Below, one piece after another: positions 18,092 to 27,011 of a DNA stretch of 64,000 nucleotides. Position 1 is the stretch's first letter; the number at the start of each line of letters is the position of its first letter. Source of the stretch: Bradyrhizobium sp. Its GTDB lineage: Bacteria > Pseudomonadota > Alphaproteobacteria > Rhizobiales > Xanthobacteraceae. Under the pieces are notes generated by a model. That model was not told the DNA's origin and searched no databases. It was given only the letters and a program-made list of their open reading frames with translations. The stretch spans positions 62,001 to 126,000 of the forward strand of contig NZ_JALHLP010000005.1 in assembly GCF_022844465.1 (NCBI RefSeq), read 5' to 3'. A program made the translations under genes and the position numbers.

Positions 18092-18595
18092 TCACGGCGC
18101 CCCGAGAAAGTCCCGCTTGCCGATCTCCACGCCATTGTGGCGCAGGATGCCGTGGGCGATCGCGGCATGGAAATAGAAGTTGGGCAAGGAGAAGTTGGAA
18201 AGGAATTGCTGGCCCTTCAGGGTCATCGATTTGCTCGGGCCGGCCGGGAAGGTCACCTCTCGGGCTTCGGCGCCCTCGAACTGCGCGGGCTTGAACGACT
18301 TCACATAGTCGATGGTTTTCGAAAGCCGCTGCCGCAACTCCTCAAAGCTCTTTTCGGTGTCCGGCGTCGCCGGCACCTCGCTGCCGGTGAGGCGGGCGCA
18401 GCCCTTGGCGGCGAAATCGCACACCAGCTGGATCTGCCGGCTCAGCGGCAGCATGTCCGGATAGAGCCGCGCGTTGAGCAGCACCTCAGGCTGGATGTTC
18501 CTGGTCTTGCAATGCGCCTCCGCCTTGGCGAGCACTCCGGAAAGGCTGCCGAGAATCTGCAGGAAGGCCGTCGCGGACGCGTCATGGAAGGACAT
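18092..18595 (-). CDS. DUF1993 family protein
   Basis: 167 residues, resembling the DUF1993 family of DinB-like helical bundles: QILGSLSGVLAKAEAHC, LLNARLYPDMLPLSRQIQLVCDFA and NFYFHAAIAHGILRHNGVEIGKRDFLG. The regular histidines could hold a metal, as in DinB proteins, but no enzyme activity is established. It lies 108 bp upstream of the old yellow enzyme gene on the same strand. Confidence 0.85.
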   Translation of the reverse strand: MSFHDASATAFLQILGSLSGVLAKAEAHCKTRNIQPEVLLNARLYPDMLPLSRQIQLVCDFAAKGCARLTGSEVPATPDTEKSFEELRQRLSKTIDYVKSFKPAQFEGAEAREVTFPAGPSKSMTLKGQQFLSNFSLPNFYFHAAIAHGILRHNGVEIGKRDFLGAP

Positions 18596-18697
18596 GTGAT
18601 GCTCTTTTCGCGGTGTGGAAGATACCTCAAGACAATGAGGCGCCATTCGCCGAACCGGTAGCCCGGATGCAGCGCCGGCGCAATCCGGGCTACGCGA

Positions 18698-19993
18698 TCA
18701 GTTGATCGCGCCCTGTCGCGGCCCGCCGCGCATCCGCGCCAGCAGCTCCGCAGTCGGCCAGGAATCCGCCGGCAGGCCATATCTGATCTGCATGGTCTTG
18801 ACCGCGGTGCGGCTGAGCTGGCCCATGATGCCATCGACCTTGCCGACGTTGAAGCCGGCGCGCACCAGCAATTGCTGCAATTCGCGCAGTTCGTTGAACG
18901 CCAGCTGCGCCACCGGCGCCGAGGGCTGGCGCATCGGCGGCGCGCCGGCAATGCGGGTGGCGAGATAGCCCGCAGTGGTCGAATAGATCAGCGAGTTGTT
19001 CCACTCAGTGTAGGCGGCGAAATTGGCGTAGGCCAGGAACGCCGGCCCGGCGCGGCCCATCGGCAGCAGCAGCGAGGCCGGCATGTCGTCGTTGGGCAGC
19101 GGCCGGCCGTCGGGATAGCTCACGCCCATCTGCGCCCATTTCGCTCGCGGATGCCTGATGGTCAGATCCGCCTGATCCCACGGTAGGGTTTGCGGCACGC
19201 GGACCTCCTGCAGCCACGGCTCGCCGCGCCGCCACTTCAAGCCGTTGGCGATGTAGTTCGCGGTCGAACCGATCACGTCGGCGGCGCTGCGCAGGAGGTT
19301 GCGATGGCCGTCGCCGTCATAATCCACCGCATAGTTGAAATAATGCGTCGGCAGGAACTGGGTCTGGCCGAGTTCGCCGGCCCAGGAGCCGACCATCTCC
19401 GAAGGCGTGAGGTCGCCGCGCTCGATGATCTTCAGCGCGGCGATGGTTTCCTTCTGGAACATGTCCGAGCGGCGGCAGTCATAGGCCAGCGACACCAGCG
19501 AGCGCAGCGTCGGCAGATTGCCCATGTTGGCGCCGAAATCGCTTTCCAGCCCCCAGAACGCGGCGATGACCGCCGGCGGCACGCCATATTCCTTCTCGGC
19601 GCGCGCGAACGCCGCCGCATGGGTCTTGATCCGCTGCTGGCCCTGCTGCATCCGGTAGTCGGCAGCCATGCGGCGGGCGAATTCGGTGAACACCTGGCCG
19701 AACACGCGCTGGCCGCGGTCGCGGTTGACGATACCCTGGTCGTAGACGAGGCCGGGCGCCGCCTCTTCAAGCACGCGCGCCGACACCCCCGAGGCCGCCG
19801 CCTGCTGCTTGAGGCCGGCCAGGAAGCGGTCGAAATTCATGCCATTGTGACAGGATGCCGCGCGCGGCGCGGGCGCTGCGGCCTGTTGCCTCACCGGCGG
19901 CGGGACCGGTTGGGCTGATGCGCATGACAAGAGCGCCAGCAGCGCGGCCATCGTCGCGGCGATCATTGGCAGTCCGGGCAAGGCGGTCGGCAT
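18698..19993 (-). CDS. Membrane-bound/periplasmic lytic murein transglycosylase (MltB type)
   Basis: 431 residues. N-terminal secretion signal (MIAATMAALLALLSCASAQ), possibly a lipoprotein signal because of LLSC, though the lipobox is not ideal. The catalytic SLT_2 domain holds the active Glu in AAFWGLESDFGANMGN and blocks such as GSWAGELGQTQFLPTHYFNYAVDYDGDGHRNL. A C-terminal peptidoglycan-binding domain (LQQLLVRAGFNVGKVDGIMGQLSRTAV) follows. It would cleave glycan strands to 1,6-anhydromuropeptides during wall remodelling. Start taken at the ATG (19993); a TTG lies 15 nt upstream. Confidence 0.92.
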   Translation of the reverse strand: MPTALPGLPMIAATMAALLALLSCASAQPVPPPVRQQAAAPAPRAASCHNGMNFDRFLAGLKQQAAASGVSARVLEEAAPGLVYDQGIVNRDRGQRVFGQVFTEFARRMAADYRMQQGQQRIKTHAAAFARAEKEYGVPPAVIAAFWGLESDFGANMGNLPTLRSLVSLAYDCRRSDMFQKETIAALKIIERGDLTPSEMVGSWAGELGQTQFLPTHYFNYAVDYDGDGHRNLLRSAADVIGSTANYIANGLKWRRGEPWLQEVRVPQTLPWDQADLTIRHPRAKWAQMGVSYPDGRPLPNDDMPASLLLPMGRAGPAFLAYANFAAYTEWNNSLIYSTTAGYLATRIAGAPPMRQPSAPVAQLAFNELRELQQLLVRAGFNVGKVDGIMGQLSRTAVKTMQIRYGLPADSWPTAELLARMRGGPRQGAIN

Positions 19994-20168
19994 GGATATC
20001 ACCGGCAAGGAGGGATTCGTCGGGCGGGGGTTGGGCCGTGCAGCCTATTCGCTCGTTCAACGGCAATAAAGAGGCGGTTCGCGCCGCGCGCTACCGGGCC
20101 GGGCGCCGCGCCATAAACCCGTCATGGCCGTGATGCTATCTGTTCCGACGTGGAAGGAGCCGGCCTGG

Positions 20169-20801
20169 ATGTGGCAAACCATCACCTATTACGGCGCGCT
20201 GGTGCTGGAATCCGCGGCCGGCGTATTCGGCATCCGTCTCTACGAGGAGCCGCGCTATGACGTGGTCGCGCGGCTCGGCGAAAGCGTCGAGATCCGCCGC
20301 TACGCGCCGCGTGTAGCCGCCGAGGTCGACATGGCGGCGGCCGACGAGGCGGGCCGCAACGCCGCGTTCCAGCTGCTGTTCTCCTATATCGCCGGGGCCA
20401 ATCGGGCGGCCTCCGGAAAGGACAATATTGCCATGACCGCGCCGGTCGCGGTCGGCGGCAAGGAACTGGTGGCGATGACCGTTCCGGTGCAGACCACGGC
20501 GGCCACCGGCGCCGGACATATGCGTTTTTTCCTGCCTGCGAAATACACCCTGGCGAGCGCGCCAAAGCCGCTCGATCCCAGGGTCCGGCTGGTTGGTGTG
20601 CCGGAAGAGCAGGTGGCCGCGCTGCGTTACGCCGGCTCTGGCGCGGACTCCGAGGTACGCCGTGCCGAATTGATCGAGAAGCTCGGGTCGACGAAATGGC
20701 GGCCGGTCGGGGAAGCCTATACGTTGTTCTACGACGCCCCGTTCACGCTCCCGTTCCTGCGCCGGAACGAGGCCGCGGTTGCCGTCGCCACAACGCCGTG
20801 A
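20169..20801 (+). CDS. SOUL heme-binding family protein
   Basis: About 210 residues. The SOUL/HEBP domain is seen in EEPRYDVVARLGESVEIRRYAPRVAAEV, FQLLFSYIAGANRA, IAMTAPVAV (the family hallmark) and MRFFLPAKYTLASAPKPLDPRV. An N-terminal hydrophobic stretch may anchor it in the membrane or export it. SOUL proteins bind heme or tetrapyrroles; in bacteria the role is unclear. The ATG at 20169 follows AAGGAGCC; an earlier ATG at 20124 would add 15 residues. Confidence 0.88.
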   Translation: MWQTITYYGALVLESAAGVFGIRLYEEPRYDVVARLGESVEIRRYAPRVAAEVDMAAADEAGRNAAFQLLFSYIAGANRAASGKDNIAMTAPVAVGGKELVAMTVPVQTTAATGAGHMRFFLPAKYTLASAPKPLDPRVRLVGVPEEQVAALRYAGSGADSEVRRAELIEKLGSTKWRPVGEAYTLFYDAPFTLPFLRRNEAAVAVATTP

Positions 20802-20984
20802 ATCCCCAACCGGCGCAATTCGCCCGCGCAAGCCCCGGCTGGCGCATAGGAGCCCGCCGGATCAACCTGATCTCGCGGGCTGTTCCAATCGCCGCGCGCC
20901 GTGTAGGCTCAAGCTTCTGCCCGGTCTTTTTAAGGTGAGCCAACAAACACCGGGGCGGGCGGATCAGGGAGTGGCGGGAAGAGC

Positions 20985-21857
20985 ATGACGGAATTACGTT
21001 ATCTGGCGCCGAACACGCTTGACGAAGCGGTCGGTGCATTCGCCGCGGCGGGCAGCGCCGCGCGCATCCTGGCCGGCGGCACCGATTTGCTGGTGCAGAT
21101 GCGCTCCGGCGCGCTCAAGCCCGGCGTCATCGTCGACATCAAGAAGATCCCCGAGATGACCGCGATCGAGCAAGGCGCCGATGGCGGCTTTCGCGTCGGC
21201 GCGGCCGCCTCCGGCATGGCGCTGGCCGAGCACCGCAGTTTCGGCAAGGTCTGGCCCGGCGTGCTGGAGGCGATCAACCTGATCGGCTCCAAGCAGGTGC
21301 AGGGGCGGGCCTCCGCCGGCGGCAATCTCTGCAACGGTTCGCCCGCCGGCGACAGCGTCCCGGCGCTGGTCGCAGCCGGTGCCATCGTCACCGTGCAGGG
21401 CCCGAACGGCCGCCGCGAGATCAAGGTCGAGGACGTGCCGACAGCTCCCGGCCGCACCAGCCTCAAGCCCGGCGAGATCATGGTCAGCTTCACCTTGCCG
21501 CCGCGCGCGGCCGGCTCCAGCGACGCTTACCTGCGCATGATCCCGCGCACCGAAATGGACATCGCGGTGGTCGGCGTCGGCGTCAACCTCACCCTCAAGG
21601 ACGGCGTCGTCACCGCGGCCCGCGTCGGCCTCGGCGCGGTGGCGCCGACCGTGCTGCTGGTTCAGGACGCCGCCAGGGCGCTGATCGGCAGCAAGCTCGA
21701 CGACGCCGCGCTGGCCAAGGCGGCCGCCGCCTGCTCGGCCGCCTGCCGGCCGATCGACGACAAGCGCGGCACCATCGCCTACCGCACCAAGGTGGCCGGC
21801 GTGCTGCTCCGCCGCACCGCCGCGATCGCCGCGCAACGCGCCGCCCAGAACAAGTAG
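20985..21857 (+). CDS. Molybdenum hydroxylase FAD-binding subunit (CoxM/XdhB-like)
   Basis: 290 residues with the two FAD motifs of the family: ILAGGTDLLVQMRSG (residues ~30-44) and GRASAGGNLCNGSPAGDSVPAL (~106-126), then the C-terminal CO_deh_flav domain. It passes electrons from the iron-sulfur subunit to an acceptor. First gene of a three-gene operon in M-S-L order, 18 nt before the small subunit. The substrate is not evident. Confidence 0.93.
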   Translation: MTELRYLAPNTLDEAVGAFAAAGSAARILAGGTDLLVQMRSGALKPGVIVDIKKIPEMTAIEQGADGGFRVGAAASGMALAEHRSFGKVWPGVLEAINLIGSKQVQGRASAGGNLCNGSPAGDSVPALVAAGAIVTVQGPNGRREIKVEDVPTAPGRTSLKPGEIMVSFTLPPRAAGSSDAYLRMIPRTEMDIAVVGVGVNLTLKDGVVTAARVGLGAVAPTVLLVQDAARALIGSKLDDAALAKAAAACSAACRPIDDKRGTIAYRTKVAGVLLRRTAAIAAQRAAQNK

Positions 21858-21875
21858 AAGTCGGGAAAGTCATTC

Positions 21876-22352
21876 ATGTCGAAAGTTCACGTCACCACCA
21901 CCATCAACGGCGAGCCGATGGAGTTTCTCTGCGAGCCGTCCGACACCATGCTCGACGCGCTGCGCGGGCCGCTCGGGCTGACCGGCTCCAAGGAGGGTTG
22001 TTCCTCCGGCGATTGCGGCGCCTGCTCGATTACGCTCGACGACCGCCTGATCTGTTCCTGCCTGATGCTCGCGGTTGAGGCCGAGGGCCACCGCATCGGC
22101 ACCATCGAGGGCATGGCCAAGGGCGAGCACCTGCATCCCTTGCAGCAGAAGTTCCTGGAGGAGGCGGCGCTGCAATGCGGCATCTGCACCTCGGGCATGC
22201 TGGTCGCCTCCGAGGCGCTGCTGAAGAAGAATCCGGACCCGAGCGAGGAGGAAGTCCGCTTCTGGCTCGCCGGCAACCTCTGCCGCTGCACCGGCTATGA
22301 CAAGATCGTCCGCGCCGTGATGGAAACCGCGCAGGACATGCGCGCCCAATAA
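21876..22352 (+). CDS. Molybdenum hydroxylase [2Fe-2S] subunit (CoxS-like)
   Basis: 158 residues carrying both cluster motifs: the plant-ferredoxin-type GCSSGDCGACSI with a following CSC, and the CGICTSGML ... CRCTGY set of the C-terminal helical domain. All eight ligand cysteines appear present. It relays electrons from the molybdenum centre to FAD. It lies 18 nt after the FAD subunit gene and 17 nt before the large subunit gene. Confidence 0.95.
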   Translation: MSKVHVTTTINGEPMEFLCEPSDTMLDALRGPLGLTGSKEGCSSGDCGACSITLDDRLICSCLMLAVEAEGHRIGTIEGMAKGEHLHPLQQKFLEEAALQCGICTSGMLVASEALLKKNPDPSEEEVRFWLAGNLCRCTGYDKIVRAVMETAQDMRAQ

Positions 22353-22369
22353 AAGCTGGAGACATTCCC

Positions 22370-24640
22370 ATGAACGTCGTTACCAACAACAAGTGGATCG
22401 GCCAGCGCACCATCAGGCCCGATGGCGTGGACAAGGTCACCGGACGCGCGGCCTTTGCCGCCGACACCAACATGCCCGGCATGATCTGGGGCAAGGTGCT
22501 GCGCAGCCCGCATCCGCACGCCCGCATCAAGTCGATCGACACCTCGAAGGCGGAGAAGCTGCCCGGCGTCAAGGCGGTGGTCACCGCCCGCGACATCGTC
22601 GATTTTCCGATCGACAAGTCGGTCATGCTCGGCATCCAGGACATGCGCTGGATGTGCCGCAACGTGATGGCGCGCGAGAAGGCGCTGTTCCCCGGCCATC
22701 CCGTCGCCGCGGTCGCGGCGACCTCAGAGGCGATCGCCGCGGCAGCCTGCGAGCTGATCGACGTGCAATACGAAGTGCTGCCGTTCGTGATCGAGATCGA
22801 CGACGCGATCAAGCCCGACGCGCCGATCCTGCACGAGTTCAACAAATATGACGGCAAGCCGTCGAACATCGCCGGCAAGCTTGAAGTGAAAAAGGGCGAC
22901 GTCGCCGAGGGCTTCAAGCAGGCCGAGGTGGTGATCGAGCGCACCTTCACCACGCGGCCCGTGCATCAGGGCTACATCGAGCCGCACGCCTGCCTCGTCA
23001 GCGTCGCCGCCGACGGCAAGACCACGATCTGGAGTTCGAGCCAGGGCCAGTTCATGGTCCGCGCCATGACCGCCTATCTCACCGGGCTTCCGCAGAGCGA
23101 CATCCGCGCCATTCCCGCCGAGATCGGCGGCGGCTTCGGCGGCAAGACCATCGTCTATCTCGAACCGCTGGCGACGATCCTGTCGCGCAAGTCCGGCCGT
23201 CCGGTGAAGATGGTGATGACCCGCGAGGAAGTGATGCGGGCGACCGGCCCCACCTCGGGCTCGAAATGCACGGTGAAGATCGGCGCCAGGAAGGACGGCA
23301 CCATCGTCGCCGCGCAGGGCACCTTCTACCTGCAGGCCGGCGCGCTGCCGGGCTCGCCGATCCGCGGTGCGGTCGGCTGCAGCTTCTCGCCTTATGATAT
23401 CCCGCATGTGCTGTCGGTCGGCTTCGACGTGATGTCGAACCGCTCCAAGGTCGCGGCCTACCGCGCGCCGGGCGCGCCGATCGGCGCCTTTGCGGTCGAA
23501 TGCGTGCTCGACGAACTCGCCGAAGCCCTGAAGATGGATCCGCTGGATCTGCGGCTGAAGAACGCGGCGAAGCAGGGCACCAAGGCCGCGCATGGCCCGG
23601 TGTTCCCGCGCATCGGCTATATCGAGACGGTGGAAGCCGCGAAGAATTCCGACCATTACAAGACGCCGCTCGGCAAGGTGTCCGGCAAACTCCGGGGCAG
23701 GGGCGTCGCTTCCGGCTTCTGGTTCAACGCCGGCGGCGAATCCTCGGCGCAGGTCAATATCACCGAGGACGGCAACGTCGTCGTCACCACGGGCCATCCT
23801 GACATCGGCGGCTCGCGGGCGGCGATCGCCAACATCTGCGCCGAGCTGCTCGGCATCGACTACCGCCGCGTCTCGGTGTTGATCGGCGACACCGCCACCA
23901 TCGGCTTTTCCAACCTGACCGGCGGCAGCCGCGTGCTGTTCGCCTCCGCCATCGTGGTCACGCAATCGACCGAGAAGATCATCACCACGCTGCGCGAGCG
24001 CGCCGCCAAGATCTGGGAGATCGATCCCGAGGCCGTAAAGTGGGAGAATGGCGCGGCACACCCGGCCAGCCCGAACGCCGGCGAATTCCCGCCGCTGACC
24101 CTCGCTGACCTCGCCGCGAAAGCACCCGCAATGGGCGGGCCGATCGGCGCCGGCGTGCAGCTCAACACCGAGGGCGCCGAAGGCGGCTTCGGCACCCATG
24201 TCTGCGACGTCGAGGTCGATGTCGATCTCGGCATCGTCAGGGTCACCAGGTACACCGCCGTCCAGGACGTCGGCCGCGCCATTCACCCGAGCTATGTCGA
24301 AGGCCAGATCCAGGGCGGCGTCGCGCAAGGCATCGGCTGGGCGCTGAACGAGGAGTACATCTACAACAAGCAGGGCAAGGTCGATAACCCCGGCTTCCTC
24401 GACTACCGCATGCCGGTTTGTTCGGACCTGCCGATGCTCGACTGTATCATGGTCGAGGTGCCGAACCCCAAGCATCCGCAAGGCGTCAAGGGCGTCGGCG
24501 AAGTGCCGCTGGTGCCTGTGATGGCCGCGATCGCCAACGCCGTCTACGACGCGCTCGGAAAACGCTTCTACGCGCTGCCGATGTCGCCGCCAAAGGTGGT
24601 GGAGCGGCTGGAAGCCCCGACGCAGCAGGCGGCGGAGTAG
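22370..24640 (+). CDS. Molybdenum hydroxylase large subunit (CoxL/XdhA-like)
   Basis: 756 residues, molybdopterin-cytosine-dinucleotide-type catalytic subunit. Key blocks are EIGGGFGGK, AYRAPGAP at the active-site loop, SNLTGGSRVLFAS, and the C-terminal KGVGEVPLVP with the catalytic Glu. The loop AYRAPGA lacks the Cys of form I CO dehydrogenase (AYxCSFR), so this is not a CO dehydrogenase of that type; an aldehyde, purine or N-heterocycle oxidase is more likely. No CoxD/E/F/G-type maturation genes are nearby. Confidence 0.94.
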   Translation: MNVVTNNKWIGQRTIRPDGVDKVTGRAAFAADTNMPGMIWGKVLRSPHPHARIKSIDTSKAEKLPGVKAVVTARDIVDFPIDKSVMLGIQDMRWMCRNVMAREKALFPGHPVAAVAATSEAIAAAACELIDVQYEVLPFVIEIDDAIKPDAPILHEFNKYDGKPSNIAGKLEVKKGDVAEGFKQAEVVIERTFTTRPVHQGYIEPHACLVSVAADGKTTIWSSSQGQFMVRAMTAYLTGLPQSDIRAIPAEIGGGFGGKTIVYLEPLATILSRKSGRPVKMVMTREEVMRATGPTSGSKCTVKIGARKDGTIVAAQGTFYLQAGALPGSPIRGAVGCSFSPYDIPHVLSVGFDVMSNRSKVAAYRAPGAPIGAFAVECVLDELAEALKMDPLDLRLKNAAKQGTKAAHGPVFPRIGYIETVEAAKNSDHYKTPLGKVSGKLRGRGVASGFWFNAGGESSAQVNITEDGNVVVTTGHPDIGGSRAAIANICAELLGIDYRRVSVLIGDTATIGFSNLTGGSRVLFASAIVVTQSTEKIITTLRERAAKIWEIDPEAVKWENGAAHPASPNAGEFPPLTLADLAAKAPAMGGPIGAGVQLNTEGAEGGFGTHVCDVEVDVDLGIVRVTRYTAVQDVGRAIHPSYVEGQIQGGVAQGIGWALNEEYIYNKQGKVDNPGFLDYRMPVCSDLPMLDCIMVEVPNPKHPQGVKGVGEVPLVPVMAAIANAVYDALGKRFYALPMSPPKVVERLEAPTQQAAE

Positions 24641-24700
24641 GATCGACTAGGTAGGGTGGGTTAGCGAAAGCGGAACCCACCGCCTGCTGGCTTGATCGCC

Positions 24701-24778
24701 GTCATTGCGAGGAGCGCGAGCGACGAAGCAATCCATGCCTCCGCAGACGACGAAATTGATTGCTTCGCGGAGTGCGTA
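24701..24778. repeat. Intergenic repeat, family B (partial)
   Basis: GTCATTGCGAGGAGCGCGAG then CGACGAAGCAATCCAT ... GATTGCTTCG. The usual closing CGCAATGAC is missing. Full copies are at 26885 and 50651. Confidence 0.8.
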
Positions 24779-25173
24779 TTCGCGCGACGTTGGCTTACGA
24801 TGGTGAAACATCCGCGGCCGTAGGAAGGGTGGGGCGAAGCGATGCCCATCAGAGTCTCCATTGACGCCGATGGGTTTCGCAAGGGCTCAACCCATCCTAC
24901 GGGCTGGAGGTCTATGCGGAGATCTAGCGCCTGCGCTGTCTTCCCACCCCGGCAAGCGCCGACCGGAGTCTTGACGGGAGCGACCAGCCCGTCTCAATCA
25001 TCCCCGCGGTTGAGCCTCACGACTGCGCCGGACCCGCAGTCTTTGATTTGACGATGTTTGGCTCACGAAGTCGTCCCGGCGAACCGCGCCGCTCCGCCGG
25101 GGGAAGTGGCCGCAGGTTTTCGGGGCTCGCGTTACATGTGCGCCTCGCGATTCCGACAGTGATTGGCTGCAGC

Positions 25174-25195
25174 GCGCGCCTTGGTGCATCTCGAT
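25174..25195. repeat. Direct repeat, left copy flanking the methyltransferase
   Basis: 22 bp, GCGCGCCTTGGTGCATCTCG then AT. It matches 26344-26365 at 20 of 22 positions. Confidence 0.6.
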
Positions 25196-25290
25196 AGTTA
25201 ACGGCAAAGCGAGGAGAAGCGAAGAAACGCCAAACAAGCCGTCTGCCGCCCGCTCAAAGCGGTGCTGTCAGCTGATTAGCCGGTCTTCAC

Positions 25291-26085
25291 TTAACGCCGC
25301 GGTTCAGTCGGTCTGATCTTCTGGCAAATCATGGTCAGATTTGATGAGCAAAACGCCACATTGGCGCCAGGGAAAAAAACCAGATTGCTGAATAAGTTGA
25401 TCGTCTTCTTGATGGGTAAGGCGACCATGCGATGCAAGAAATGATGAAAATTACTGCCAAGTATCGGCTCGGCCGCTCCGCCTGCGAAAACAACTTTCAT
25501 ATTGGTTCTTGCTGCGAAGTATCGCAGTTTCCCGCTGCCGATTGTTGTTACATGCGTAACGTCTCCATTCTGATAGACCAAGCCAAACGGCGAGTCGCCA
25601 TTTGGAAATCGAGCGATAAAAAATCTATCGCTTTTGAGAATCCGCTTTATCTCAAGAATCATGTCAGGTAATTCCGCTTGCGGAATATGTTCAAGCACGT
25701 CGAACGCTACTACTAGATCAAACGAGTCGTCCTTAAACGCTGACAGGTTGTCGGTGTATACCGCGCTGAAGCCGCACGCCTGCGCGGTCTTGACAAGCGC
25801 TTCATTGATTTCGGTCCCAAGCACGTCCCATTTTCTTTCGTTCGCATATTTCAGGAATGCGCCGTTTCCAAAACCTATTTCCAGAACCTTGCTGTTTTGC
25901 GGAAACTTGCAATTTGTTCGACGTATCTCGGCTGTAAAATAAGCCGAGTCTGTTTTTGTGAGTTTTCCAAATTCATCATCATCCCAACTCTTCCACGCCC
26001 GATAGGCATCACCGTAAGGGGCGTCCAGATTTCGCGGATTTGCTGATTGATGTTGGCTTTGTCCTTCTTGTGCAGGTTTGGCCAT
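25291..26085 (-). CDS. SAM-dependent methyltransferase, class I (Methyltransferase_23-like)
   Basis: 264 residues. Rossmann-type SAM motif I is VLEIGFGNGAFLKYA (residues ~67-81), motif II region VLGTEINEALVKTAQ, and motif post-I FDLVVAFDVLEHIPQAEL; the central part resembles ubiE/Methyltransf_23 enzymes often found in surface-polysaccharide clusters. Base composition is visibly more AT-rich than any other gene in the window, with TTT, AAA and ATT codons common, which points to recent acquisition. No glycosyltransferase or other cluster genes remain around it. Substrate unknown. Confidence 0.85.
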   Translation of the reverse strand: MAKPAQEGQSQHQSANPRNLDAPYGDAYRAWKSWDDDEFGKLTKTDSAYFTAEIRRTNCKFPQNSKVLEIGFGNGAFLKYANERKWDVLGTEINEALVKTAQACGFSAVYTDNLSAFKDDSFDLVVAFDVLEHIPQAELPDMILEIKRILKSDRFFIARFPNGDSPFGLVYQNGDVTHVTTIGSGKLRYFAARTNMKVVFAGGAAEPILGSNFHHFLHRMVALPIKKTINLFSNLVFFPGANVAFCSSNLTMICQKIRPTEPRR

Positions 26086-26420
26086 GGCCGTTCCTCGTTA
26101 TTGCAGCGTTTCCGTATCGATTTAATGTGTGGCGCTTGCTTGTGGGAAGCAGAAACAGCAATGGAACCAAGATTGGGTATGTTATTTGGTTCCCGGATTT
26201 GTTGATCATGGACTGGCGGTCGCGGCAGCCAGAGGTCTCCGAGAACACCTCCAGCAGATCCGGTCCGGATCGCGGAACGACCGCTTGCTATGCAGAACGC
26301 GCGGCGCCGGCGATCGGTTGGAGGTGCATGCGTATCTGGCGCGGCGCGCCTTGATGCATCTCAATGCCTTGCCTCGCGCGAGGCATATGCTGGTGTCCTG
26401 CAAATAGTCGCGAATGCCCG
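26086..26420. other. Gene-free region after the methyltransferase start
   Basis: The first ~120 bp share the AT-rich composition of the methyltransferase; GC content then rises to the local norm. It ends with the second copy of the 22-bp direct repeat and the cytochrome gene's leader. No credible gene seen. Confidence 0.5.
26344..26365. repeat. Direct repeat, right copy flanking the methyltransferase
   Basis: 22 bp, 20 of 22 identical to 25174-25195, same orientation, 1170 bp away. Confidence 0.6.
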
Positions 26421-26771
26421 ATGTCCCCTGTCAAACCCGCAAGCTGGTTCAAGTCGTTCGGCCTCGCGCTGCTGCTCAGCGTCGCCTGGAGCACCAGCGC
26501 GTATGCCCTCGATGCGGAGCAGCGCCGCTCGCGGGCGTTGCTTGAGGAACTGTGCGGGCGCTGCCACGCGGTGCGGACCACCGGCCACAGCCCGAATCCG
26601 CTGGCGCCCGCCTTTCGCACCTTTGGCGAAAAGCTCTACGACACCGACATGGTGGCGCGGCTGGAGGAGGGGATCACCACTATTCATCCTGACATGCCCA
26701 CGTTCCGCTTCAGCCGGCGCGAGGCGGCGGCCGCGGTGAATTACCTTCGGTCGATTCAAAAAAACAGGTAA
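26421..26771 (+). CDS. Small c-type cytochrome
   Basis: 116 residues. A signal peptide (LALLLSVAWSTSAYA-LD) is followed by a single heme-binding motif CGRCH (residues ~48-52). A methionine in IHPDMPTFRFSRREA is the probable sixth ligand, and the closing helix AAAVNYLRSIQ is typical of class I cytochrome c. It would act in the periplasm in electron transfer. The partner is unknown; nothing around it suggests an oxidase. Confidence 0.87.
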   Translation: MSPVKPASWFKSFGLALLLSVAWSTSAYALDAEQRRSRALLEELCGRCHAVRTTGHSPNPLAPAFRTFGEKLYDTDMVARLEEGITTIHPDMPTFRFSRREAAAAVNYLRSIQKNR

Positions 26772-26884
26772 GCGCGTTTGCCGATTGCGAGATGAATTGC
26801 CCGACATGGCAAGGAATTGTGGCGCGATCGGTGTGACACCCGACGGGCAACGCGCCGCGGGAAGGCGAGGGCATGTCCATCCAC

Positions 26885-26995
26885 GTCATTGCGAGCGGAG
26901 CGAAGCAATCCACCGGTGCCACGCAAAGGAAGCAATCCATCGTGCCACGCAAAGAAAGAATGGATTGCTTCGTCGCTCCGCTCCTCGCAATGACG
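26885..26995. repeat. Intergenic repeat, family B (with internal duplication)
   Basis: GTCATTGCGAGCGGAGCGAA ... TCGCAATGAC. The segment AAGCAATCCA-CGTGCCACGCAAAG occurs twice in tandem with small changes, so this copy is ~30 bp longer than the one at 50651. Confidence 0.88.
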
Positions 26996-27011
26996 GGTTG
27001 ACATCGAGCCC

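Larger units (their letters stand above)
24641..25290. other. Gene-free, repeat-rich region
   Basis: Contains a GGTGGGTT-GCGAAAGC-AACCCACC palindrome (~24655-24681), a family B repeat (24701), and a degenerate block at 24828-24905 with GATGGGTTTCGC/CAACCCATCCTACGGG. From ~25030 to 25290 only short fragments of frames are seen, with no credible gene. A 22-bp sequence at 25174-25195 recurs at 26344. Confidence 0.6.

Noticed and set aside
22724..24481. Long open frame antisense to the molybdenum hydroxylase large subunit (585 codons)
   Set aside because: Composition is Arg/Asp/His-rich shadow coding caused by high GC; the plus-strand gene has clear family motifs throughout.
22370..24640. Annotation as CO dehydrogenase large subunit
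   Set aside because: The active-site loop AYRAPGA lacks the Cys of form I CODH and no cox accessory genes occur.
24641..25290. Short open frames in the repeat-rich gap
   Set aside because: They cover repeat sequence, have no ribosome sites and no recognisable product.
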